16,198 nt of DNA, from assembly GCA_009781925.1 (NCBI GenBank), contig WQUU01000066.1, positions 1 to 16,198 of the forward strand. Reading direction: 5' to 3'. The stretch is from Bacillota bacterium (GTDB taxonomy: Bacteria; Bacillota; Clostridia; Oscillospirales; Oscillospiraceae). Position numbers and translations under genes: made by a program. The notes beneath the pieces are model-generated. The model made no database searches, was not told the DNA's origin, and saw only the letters and a program-made list of their open reading frames with translations. How positions within the stretch are numbered: position 1 is the stretch's first letter; each line of letters opens with the position of its first letter. Below are positions 1 through 7,549 of this stretch, one piece after another.

Positions 1-1867
1 GGCGCGTCAGATTCAGTGTTTCGCCGTCCTGCCAAACATCGGCTGACGTCAGCAAAATCGACCTCTGACCGTTAAAATCGAACTTGTGCAGATCAAGGGA
101 CGACCGCTCGTCCAAAACGCAGATTGAAACAGCGCTTCCGTCGGCGAGCGCTATATCGATCCACGCGTCCGCGCCGGGCAGAATTCCCTCGGCAACCCAA
201 AAACCATCTCGGATGGAAACTTTTCCGCTCCGGCTGGCTACGCTGACAATCCCCTCCGCATAAAACGCCAGCTCCGGCAGGATGCCATCCGGCGCGTAAA
301 AGTACCAGACGACGTTTTTCCCGTCCGCGTAATATGTAAGCGGCTGGCATGTGGCGTGGCGCAGCTTTACGCCGCCCAGATCAATATTGAACGGAAAGGC
401 CGCATACTGACCCGAGGGAAACGTGAAGGGAGCGAACGGGAAGACAAAGGGCGATTCCAGACCATCCGCGGCAAGCGCAAACGTAAGCTCCGTCTGCGGC
501 TCCAACGCGGTATGCCGCTGGTATGTGTTCACGAACACGAACCCTGACAGGCCGTCGTGCCTGACTGCCCATCGCAAAGCATGAGTATCTTTTGTATCTT
601 CCGGCGCTCCGCCGGGGATGACGGTGTCTGCCCGCGCCAAAAGATTCCCGAAAGTTTCGATGAACAAATGCATACGCCTGAATTGGTTCAGATGCGGACG
701 GCTTTCCCCGTATTCGGAGAGCGGCGCCTGAAAATCATAAGACTTTACCGGAACATCACAGGGATAACCAGTTTCCTGGGATTCCTGCAAGGTTGACAGA
801 AACCCGTCCGGGTTCGTGCCGCCGTGGTACATGTAATAAGCGGGCAAAATATTTCCGCTACCAAGCATGCAAAACGCGATGGCGGTAATATCACTGGGGC
901 TCAGCGCGTGCCGCCGCTGCCACGTGACTTGGTTGCCCCCTCCGATTTCGCAGGTCATGTACGGCCAATCGGTTCCGATGTCCGCCTCCGGACGCGCATC
1001 CTCACCCGGAAGCTCGCTGCCGATGCTGTTGACGTGAAGGCAGGGATGCAAGACATAGCCTTTGTCCGGGTTCGGCTCCTGCGTCTGCTGAACCAGACAG
1101 GGGTGGAAGAAGTAACTCTGATCCGGTTCCAGTTCCTGGGCGTGATGCACCCACGGTTGTTCGGGGTACCACGCGAACATCGGAAGCATTTCATCCTCGG
1201 GTACAGTGCCGCCCGGCCAGCCTGTGGCGGACCAGAAAGGCGCGTCCATGCCGTGGCTTATTGCCAAAGCTTTTAGTCTCAACATGTGCTCCTTACCCTT
1301 GCCGGGCCCCTGTTCGCCGTATTCGTTTTCCAGCTGAATTCCGATGATCGGCCCACCGTCGTCATATGACAGGCCTTCCACCTGACGGGCGATCTCACCG
1401 TAAAAACGGTCAACGAAATTGATATATGGTTCGCTGTTTGCGCGCACCTCAGGCAGGGCCTGTATCCAGTCGGGAAAACCCCCGTAGCGGGCCTCTCCGT
1501 GGACCCAAGGCCCTATGCGGAGCCAGAAATCGAGTCCGCATGACTTCACCTCTTCCACGAAAGCTCTGAGGTTCCGGCTGCCTCTCCAGTCAAACTGTCC
1601 CTGTATCTCTTCGTGATGATTCCAAAAAACATAAGTTGAAATGACGGTAATCCCCGACGCTTTTATTTTGAGCAGTTCTTTGCGCCAGAGTTCGGCGGGA
1701 TAGCGGCTGAAATGAAACTCCCCCATGACAGGGATAAAGGGCGTCCCATCCCGCACAAAACTTGTGTTATCTATCCACAGCCCCGTTCCGTTCGGATCGC
1801 GTCTTCCCATACACATTTTACGGGGGTAGTCTTTATGTCCATTTTGCAGCATACATTGCGCTGTCAT
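1..1867 (-). CDS. Glycoside hydrolase family 35 beta-galactosidase, C-terminus beyond window
   Basis: Predicted retaining exo-beta-galactosidase that would release terminal beta-galactose from imported oligosaccharides. 622 codons are visible and the frame is still open at base 1, so the C-terminus is missing. The N-terminal TIM-barrel has classic GH35 signatures: GEFHFSRYP (residues 49-57), STYVFWNHHE (77-86), GPWVHGEARYGG (118-129), and IIGIQLENEYG with Glu182 as the expected acid/base. MTCEIGGG has Glu307 as the likely nucleophile. There is no signal peptide, so it should act in the cytoplasm. The ATG at 1867 is preceded by GAGAGG eight bases upstream and by an in-frame TGA, which supports this start. 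It is the last visible gene of the minus-strand cluster, just after the beta-helix gene and a hairpin. The exact linkage cleaved, and whether the substrate is beta-galactoside or another GH35 substrate such as glucosaminide, cannot be read from the sequence. Confidence 0.93.
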   Translation of the reverse strand, partial: MTAQCMLQNGHKDYPRKMCMGRRDPNGTGLWIDNTSFVRDGTPFIPVMGEFHFSRYPAELWRKELLKIKASGITVISTYVFWNHHEEIQGQFDWRGSRNLRAFVEEVKSCGLDFWLRIGPWVHGEARYGGFPDWIQALPEVRANSEPYINFVDRFYGEIARQVEGLSYDDGGPIIGIQLENEYGEQGPGKGKEHMLRLKALAISHGMDAPFWSATGWPGGTVPEDEMLPMFAWYPEQPWVHHAQELEPDQSYFFHPCLVQQTQEPNPDKGYVLHPCLHVNSIGSELPGEDARPEADIGTDWPYMTCEIGGGNQVTWQRRHALSPSDITAIAFCMLGSGNILPAYYMYHGGTNPDGFLSTLQESQETGYPCDVPVKSYDFQAPLSEYGESRPHLNQFRRMHLFIETFGNLLARADTVIPGGAPEDTKDTHALRWAVRHDGLSGFVFVNTYQRHTALEPQTELTFALAADGLESPFVFPFAPFTFPSGQYAAFPFNIDLGGVKLRHATCQPLTYYADGKNVVWYFYAPDGILPELAFYAEGIVSVASRSGKVSIRDGFWVAEGILPGADAWIDIALADGSAVSICVLDERSSLDLHKFDFNGQRSILLTSADVWQDGETLNLTR

Positions 1868-1906
1868 CCGGTTATCCTCTCGTCAATTTGAAAATTAAAC
1901 TCTAAT

Positions 1907-1937
1907 TTGAGCGGGCGCGCAGAACGCGCCCGCTCAA
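1907..1937 (-). terminator. GC-rich hairpin, weak terminator or attenuator between beta-helix gene and GH35
   Basis: A perfect 13-bp inverted repeat (TTGAGCGGGCGCG at 1907-1919 and its complement at 1925-1937) encloses a 5-base loop, 31 bases after the stop of the beta-helix gene. On the minus strand the stem is followed by an interrupted T-rich stretch, AAATTAGAGTTTAATTTT, not a solid T-run. It may therefore end only part of the transcripts and lower GH35 expression relative to the upstream genes. Confidence 0.6.
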
Positions 1938-1968
1938 CTCAAAACAATGATTACGGTTCTACCCGGAG

Positions 1969-4900
1969 CTAGTGGTTATTTCCACCAAATTCATCCAGGT
2001 AACGCATGAAGATTGTGGCAACCTCGGCACGGGTGGCCTGACCCTGGGGTACGATTGTGTCCGACGTGCGGCCCTGAACAATACCCGCAGCCACAGCCCA
2101 CTGCATAGCGTCCAGCGCCCACGCGGAGATGTTGTCCTTGTCTGTGTAACCGGCCAAATTGGCCCGAGCGCTGACATCCAGGCCCTTGGCTTCGGCGTAA
2201 CGGAAGAGCACCGTCACCATCTGCTCACGGGTGATGTTGTCGTCCCCGCCAAAATAGCCCCCGCCATAACCGACCATCAGGCCGTTCTCGTTTGCCCAAA
2301 GCACCGCGTCCGCATAATACTTACCGGACACATCGACGAACGGATTTGACGGATCAAAAGTAGGCTCATTGTCCAGGCGATACAGAATCAGCGCCAGCAT
2401 TCCGCGTGTCAGGTTCATGTCCGGCGCGAAAAGGTTCCCGCCGACGCCATTCATCAGACCGTTCTCTGTGACAAACTTTACCGCGTCATAGAACCAGTCG
2501 TTCGCTCTCACGTCAAGATACGGGTTAACCCAATCAGGAGGCGTGGACGGGGACGGCGAAGGCGAAGGCGAAGGAGATGGAGACACCGGCAGCGGAAGTA
2601 CCGGAGGAAGTACCGGCGGGGGAGTCGGCGTTACCGTGCCTGCGGAAGTAAACCGCGCCTCCAGCGTCCTGTCGGCGTTGGCTGTAAAGACGTAGGTCGC
2701 GCCGGCGCCTACTGTTTTCACACCGTTCTCATACCAGCCGTCGAATACATAGCCGCTGTTCGGCGCCGCGGCCAGCGTGACCACTGCGCCATAGACGTAG
2801 TTCCCGCCCCCGGTGACGGAGCCGTTTGCGCCCGCTGTTGCAGCGATGGCGTAAACATTGGGGGGCGCGAGCTCAAGCAACCTTTTTTGGGAATCAAAGT
2901 TGTAGAAATTCAGGTATCCGGGAGCCGTGATCGGATTATCGAGATCGAGGAAACTGAAAACGATCTGGCCGTCCACCATGAACACGACCTTTGTGCCAGA
3001 CTCGGTTTGGACAAGACCCACCTGATAGTTCTGAAGAACTCCGTTCTCAATGAACGTGTTGGGAACGACATACATGTATTCCTGCTGGGAGTTTCTCCAC
3101 CGCTGCAGCTCGATCTGGCCGCTCTTGACGATGATGGCGTAGCCGTCGTTTCCGGTCCAGGTCGGTATGCCGGGCGCATCACTATTGATTAGAATCCCGT
3201 AATAGTTCGTGCTGTTGAGGTCGAAGGAGGCTTGGAAACTCATTAGTCCGTTGGGCATGATGCTGTTGTACCCCGCGACGCCTGTTCCCGTAATGTCTAA
3301 CCCGTCAGCGGTGGCCGCAATCTTGCCGTTGGTGCCATAGTACTGAATGAATGTCCAATTGCCAACATCTTGGATCACGTCGCCGATCCCCAGCGAGTCC
3401 GCCGGGACATAGGGGTAGACCGTCAGGGCGCAGGTGTCCGTGACATCGGGGCTGTCATCGGACGCCGCGGTGATCGTAACGGTGCCCACCGCGTGAACCG
3501 TGACCAACCCGTTGGCGTCCACCGTGGCAATCGATTCGTCACTGGAGGTCCAGTTCACCGCTTTGTCTGTGGCGGTTGAGGGCGATACCGTTGCGGACAG
3601 TTGGACGCTGTCACCTACATTGAGGGAAACCGCAGAGTGATTCACAACTACTGACTCCACGGGAACCCGGGTCAGCGCGTTCATGCGGACCAGCCCGATG
3701 TCGTCGATATAGATGTTTCCGCTGCCGGTGGCGTTGTTAATAAATACAGTCAGCGACGTATTGTTTCCGGTGTTGAACTGCATGGTATTGAGCGTCCACT
3801 GACCGGAAGCGCAGTCAACAGAGGATTGCGTCCCGTCATTCAGCCTCACGCCCGCGCTGGCGGTGACGCCCGTGTCCGCCTTCAACCACACGCCCAGCTG
3901 ATAATCGGTGTTCGGGAGCAGATTCGAGATTGTCTGCTGGATACCGCCCAGCCCGTTGGATACCCGAACTCCCCAGTCTGAGGCTCTGGCATTTCCGCCT
4001 GTGGTCATCATTCCCGAACCCGTAACAAGCGAAGCCGTGGAGGTCCCGGACGAAGTCCAGGGCGCCATTGAGATGTTCTCAAATCCGCCATTCGTGATCA
4101 GGTTCATGTAGACGGTATTTACCTTCGCGAAAACGGGGGACGGAGGATTGTTGAAATCACAGCCGGCAACCCACGGCGTCGCGCCGTATTCATAGGCACC
4201 CTGATCCGGCGCGCTGCCGGTGTACACACCGGTGATGCCGGGTATGACGACGCCCGCGTCAATTGCCGGCGAACCTGCCAATAAAGTGAAATTCGCGGCC
4301 GCCGCGTTTGCAAACATCGGGTCGGCGCCTTTATTGAGGTTGAAGTCAACCGCCGCCGCGCCCACGACTTGGCAGGCATTTGTAAAGATGTTGTTGTAGA
4401 ACTGTGTGCCGAGCGTGTCGTTGGCGAACACCCAGCCCCAGTTGTTCTCGACGCTGTTGTCCCCGCCGAGGACAGTGTTGTTATAAACCAGGTTATACTC
4501 GCCGGGCAAATTGAGTTTCATTCCCGTATGGGGAATATTATAGATCACGTTGTGGTCGCAAATAAAATTGTGGGTCGAGTTGTCCAGATACAGTCCTACG
4601 GAAAGTGACGGTGAGAAGTTGTCGTGTATCTTGTTGTAGCAGATCCGCGTATTTTGACCGTCAGTCGTCACGAAATAGAGAATGCCGCAGTCGTAAGACA
4701 TATATCCGCAGTTGTAAAAGTCATTGTACTGGATAAGGCTGTTTGTCACCTGCTCGGAATTGATGATGCTACGGCCCGAGTTGTAAGCGGTATTATTGCT
4801 GATCAATTGATCCGCGCCCGCCAGATTGATGCTACACGCGTAACCCCCGATATAGTCCGTGTCATGGATCAGGCAATTGATCAGCTTGTTACCGGTACCG

Positions 4901-7410
4901 TCAATTGAGACGCCACAGCCCGAGCTGTAAGCGATCTCGCTGTTCTTGACGGTGTTATTGGTGCCCTTGAGCATAACACCGGTGTCCGCTGTCTGGGACT
5001 GATACCCGTTGACCGCTTTCCAGACGTGGGAAACATACTTGGCAGTCATGGAATCCACCGTACAATTTGTCGTACTCGAATCCATCTTAACGGTGGCACC
5101 AAATACATTGATCCCGCTCAGGCTGATGTTTCTCGAACCGCTGAGATCCACCGCCAGGTCGCGGCTTTTCACTTCGACCGTGCCAGACGTTGGATTGACA
5201 CCCCCCGGCGCGTACAGGTACAACTGGCTCCCGTCATAGAACCATTCTTTTGCGGTGTCCAGCGCCGCGCGTTTCCCGGACAGAATGTAAAAACCGCCCG
5301 CCTTGGCGTTATTATAGCTGTCTGGGCTGTTGTTCGCGAACGTCACAGTATGGGTGGCCGCGTTGTACGAGGTAACCGTGCTGGTCCACGTGACCCAGCG
5401 GCTGTCGCTGGACACCCAGATCGTCGCGCCGGTCCAGTCAATGTCCTGCATATTGGGGTCAGTGATTGTGGTGCTGGTCGAGCCGGCCCCAATGACGCCC
5501 ATAACGGGGTGCATCAGATCGCCGGTACCAATATTCGGATAGCGGGCCTCCGTCATCATCTCGCCGTTGTAGAACACCTGGTTGCCCGCGCCGAGGCCCA
5601 TTGTAACAGGAGCCTTGTAAACGCTGCCTGTATCCAGCGTCCACGGGCCGGACACGAGATCCGTTCCGCTGATCGTGACGGATTCGCCATTATACGCCAG
5701 GAATGAGATCGGCTTTGTCACGGTGCCGCTGTTCGCGGGCTTGACCGTCTCGCGATACACGCCCGTGCGGATATTACACGTATCACCCGCCACCATCACA
5801 CTGGCGGCTTTTGAAATTGTTTGGAATGGGGTCGTTATATCCAGCCCATTGTTGGCGGTGTCGCTGCCATTTGTGCCATCCACCCAATAGGTATTCCCGC
5901 CGGTCGTTGTACCTCCGCTGTCCGGCGTCACAAGCGTGAGCGAGAAGTTGTCCACAGCCGCCCACAACCCGGCGGTTTGGGACGCACTGGTACAGTGAAC
6001 CATCACGCCGATTTCAACTTCGCCGTCGAGAATGGAGATATTGTCGAGCGAGATTTCCTGCCAGTTGCCTTGCGGAACCAAAACGTCCGACTCGCTCATG
6101 CCGAGCGGCCTTGCGTATAATGTCACGTCGCCGACAACCCAGTTGTTGAACCAGGCTTTCAGCGAGTATGTTCCGGGGGGAAGGCCGGTGATGTACTGGC
6201 TCAGTTTCGCGTCATACGGGCCATATTGCCAGAAAGAGCACTGCACGCTGCCAGCCACACCAGGCCCCCCACCGGGTTCCAAGTAAACATCGTGCGTATT
6301 TGACTGTGTCCAGGCGGTGATCGGTATCTTGCCGGCGGTACTGTCCGCGATCAGCCCGTTCGCCTCGAACCCGGGGTTTTGCACGTAATTGGTCGCCACC
6401 GGGGTCACGAGCGTGAGCGAAAAATTGTCAACGCCCACCCAAGTGTTGGCAGCGTCTGTGCAGTTGACCAGCACACCAACTTCCGCCGTACCGCCAGTGA
6501 TGAGGACATTTGCGACTGTCACGGTATTCCAACCGGTACCATATGTGACGGCAGTGCTTGACTCGCTTCCAGCCGCAGGCTTCACATATAACGCCACATT
6601 TCCGACGACCCAGTTGTTGAACGAAGCAGTTAACGTGTAATATCCATCCGGAAGGCCGGTAACGTTCTGACTCAGATTCGCGGTGTACGCGGTGTCCGTC
6701 CAGAAGTTGGCCGAAGTGCCGTTGGGCGCGCCATTTTGCAGGTAGACCGTCCGTGAGGTATACGGAGTCGCGGTCCAGTTCCAATTGGTGATCGGAGTGC
6801 TGTATAAATGACCGGTACTGTCCAATGCGTCCGCCTCGAAACCGGGATTCTGAATGTAATTTGTCGCTACAGGGGCCGCCGAATCCTGCAGCAGCTCCAC
6901 ATCGTCTATCTGAAACCAGCCCGGATTGCTATCACTTGTGTTGGCGGTAAAACCTATTGTGATCGCTCCGCCGTCAGTAACGATACCGCTTAGTACGATT
7001 TGCGCCCAATCGGCACCAACAACCGGAGTGAAGTTTTGTTCCTTTATGATTACCGAGCTGGAATTCTTTACGTACATTGTCATGCTGCAGGTGGTATTGT
7101 TGTTAACTGAAACCCACGCTTTCATGGTGTATTCGCCCGCTGGAACACCGCTGATTGTTTGATTCAGATCCGCGGCAGTCCCCCAATAACCCATACAGCC
7201 TCCGGGCGTGTTGTTTCGGCTAAAAGTCTGCAATGTAAATCCACCGGTAGACCAAGATGTTGCATCACTGAATCCGGGGTTTTGAACATAATTAACGGGT
7301 GTGCCAGCCGCCGCTGCCCTTCCGCCTTGTACGCCGATCATCAGGCTGAAAATCATAGACAGCGCCATGATAATTGAAATGGTCTTTTTCAGGCATCTAG
7401 AGTTTAACAT
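1969..7410 (-). CDS. Giant SLH-anchored, secreted right-handed beta-helix protein with carbohydrate-binding modules
   Basis: 1813 aa. A signal peptide (about 1-35: basic start, hydrophobic core, AAAA before Gly36) is followed by three related carbohydrate-binding-like modules starting at about residues 40, 184 and 341, each opening with NY(V/I)QNPGF. A pectate-lyase-like parallel beta-helix spans about 508-1075: it opens with YWVDGTNGSD and DTCNIRTGVYRETV, contains GEMMTEARYPN and EWFYDGSQLYLYAPGG, has many short N-rich coils, and closes with SPAIDAG and PDQGAYEYG. Then come a fourth galactose-binding-type module (about 1103-1241), a BIG2 Ig-like domain (1251-1334), a concanavalin/LamG-like module (1341-1520), an InlB B-like repeat (1519-1591), a Pro/Ser linker and three SLH domains (about 1628-1813) for cell-wall attachment. 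The helix resembles GH120/GH141 and polysaccharide-lyase folds, but I cannot assign a family or catalytic residues. The start at 7410 is chosen for its AAGGAGAG site; an upstream in-frame ATG at 7437 has no such support. It sits directly downstream of the sugar importer. Confidence 0.9.
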   Translation of the reverse strand: MLNSRCLKKTISIIMALSMIFSLMIGVQGGRAAAAGTPVNYVQNPGFSDATSWSTGGFTLQTFSRNNTPGGCMGYWGTAADLNQTISGVPAGEYTMKAWVSVNNNTTCSMTMYVKNSSSVIIKEQNFTPVVGADWAQIVLSGIVTDGGAITIGFTANTSDSNPGWFQIDDVELLQDSAAPVATNYIQNPGFEADALDSTGHLYSTPITNWNWTATPYTSRTVYLQNGAPNGTSANFWTDTAYTANLSQNVTGLPDGYYTLTASFNNWVVGNVALYVKPAAGSESSTAVTYGTGWNTVTVANVLITGGTAEVGVLVNCTDAANTWVGVDNFSLTLVTPVATNYVQNPGFEANGLIADSTAGKIPITAWTQSNTHDVYLEPGGGPGVAGSVQCSFWQYGPYDAKLSQYITGLPPGTYSLKAWFNNWVVGDVTLYARPLGMSESDVLVPQGNWQEISLDNISILDGEVEIGVMVHCTSASQTAGLWAAVDNFSLTLVTPDSGGTTTGGNTYWVDGTNGSDTANNGLDITTPFQTISKAASVMVAGDTCNIRTGVYRETVKPANSGTVTKPISFLAYNGESVTISGTDLVSGPWTLDTGSVYKAPVTMGLGAGNQVFYNGEMMTEARYPNIGTGDLMHPVMGVIGAGSTSTTITDPNMQDIDWTGATIWVSSDSRWVTWTSTVTSYNAATHTVTFANNSPDSYNNAKAGGFYILSGKRAALDTAKEWFYDGSQLYLYAPGGVNPTSGTVEVKSRDLAVDLSGSRNISLSGINVFGATVKMDSSTTNCTVDSMTAKYVSHVWKAVNGYQSQTADTGVMLKGTNNTVKNSEIAYSSGCGVSIDGTGNKLINCLIHDTDYIGGYACSINLAGADQLISNNTAYNSGRSIINSEQVTNSLIQYNDFYNCGYMSYDCGILYFVTTDGQNTRICYNKIHDNFSPSLSVGLYLDNSTHNFICDHNVIYNIPHTGMKLNLPGEYNLVYNNTVLGGDNSVENNWGWVFANDTLGTQFYNNIFTNACQVVGAAAVDFNLNKGADPMFANAAAANFTLLAGSPAIDAGVVIPGITGVYTGSAPDQGAYEYGATPWVAGCDFNNPPSPVFAKVNTVYMNLITNGGFENISMAPWTSSGTSTASLVTGSGMMTTGGNARASDWGVRVSNGLGGIQQTISNLLPNTDYQLGVWLKADTGVTASAGVRLNDGTQSSVDCASGQWTLNTMQFNTGNNTSLTVFINNATGSGNIYIDDIGLVRMNALTRVPVESVVVNHSAVSLNVGDSVQLSATVSPSTATDKAVNWTSSDESIATVDANGLVTVHAVGTVTITAASDDSPDVTDTCALTVYPYVPADSLGIGDVIQDVGNWTFIQYYGTNGKIAATADGLDITGTGVAGYNSIMPNGLMSFQASFDLNSTNYYGILINSDAPGIPTWTGNDGYAIIVKSGQIELQRWRNSQQEYMYVVPNTFIENGVLQNYQVGLVQTESGTKVVFMVDGQIVFSFLDLDNPITAPGYLNFYNFDSQKRLLELAPPNVYAIAATAGANGSVTGGGNYVYGAVVTLAAAPNSGYVFDGWYENGVKTVGAGATYVFTANADRTLEARFTSAGTVTPTPPPVLPPVLPLPVSPSPSPSPSPSPSTPPDWVNPYLDVRANDWFYDAVKFVTENGLMNGVGGNLFAPDMNLTRGMLALILYRLDNEPTFDPSNPFVDVSGKYYADAVLWANENGLMVGYGGGYFGGDDNITREQMVTVLFRYAEAKGLDVSARANLAGYTDKDNISAWALDAMQWAVAAGIVQGRTSDTIVPQGQATRAEVATIFMRYLDEFGGNNH
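2545..2580 (-). repeat. Hexamer tandem repeat encoding the Ser-Pro linker
   Basis: Six consecutive hexamers (GGACGG twice, CGAAGG three times, AGATGG once, read on the plus strand) encode the alternating Ser-Pro stretch that links the InlB-like repeat to the SLH domains. Next to it, GGAAGTACCGG occurs twice (2594-2604 and 2606-2616) and encodes the PPVL repeats. Such repeats can change in copy number by slippage and alter linker length; because each unit is six bases, the frame is kept. Confidence 0.75.
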
Positions 7411-7415
7411 AGTTA

Positions 7416-7423
7416 CTCTCCTT
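7416..7423 (-). promoter_or_regulatory. Ribosome binding site that decides the beta-helix protein start
   Basis: AAGGAGAG lies five bases before the ATG at 7410. It places the start immediately before the signal peptide and argues against the in-frame ATG at 7437, which would add nine non-signal residues. Confidence 0.8.
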
Positions 7424-7500
7424 CCAAGAGTTCCCACAGCTTTTCTGCAGTTTAGGTTTCGCGCGGGTTTTTATCCTCTCATCAGCCGAGGCGCACTGCA

Positions 7501-7531
7501 CCTTGGAGATACTTTGAAAGTATCTCCAAGG
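7501..7531 (-). other. Perfect hairpin downstream of the solute-binding protein gene
   Basis: CCTTGGAGATACTTT (7501-7515) and its exact complement (7517-7531) form a 15-bp inverted repeat centred on one base; a real RNA fold would leave a loop of about five bases. It starts 18 bases after the binding-protein stop codon. Neither strand has a T-run after it, so it does not look like an intrinsic terminator. A hairpin here could protect the 3' end of the binding-protein mRNA or mark a processing site, which would allow more binding protein than beta-helix protein. That role is inferred from position. Confidence 0.7.
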
Positions 7532-7549
7532 CGAGGTGGCTATAAATCC

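Noticed and set aside
2545..2616. Short regular repeats that might suggest a CRISPR-like array
   Set aside because: They are in-frame hexamers and a duplicated 11-mer encoding Ser-Pro and Pro-Val-Leu linker residues, without spacers.
5026..5706. Plus-strand open frame (226 codons) opposite the beta-helix gene
   Set aside because: Arg/His/Ala-rich translation without domains, fully antisense to a real gene with clear repeats.
7456..7464. Half-match to the LacI operator (GCGCGAAAC on the minus strand) before the beta-helix gene
   Set aside because: Only nine bases match, with no second half-site and no promoter elements beside it.
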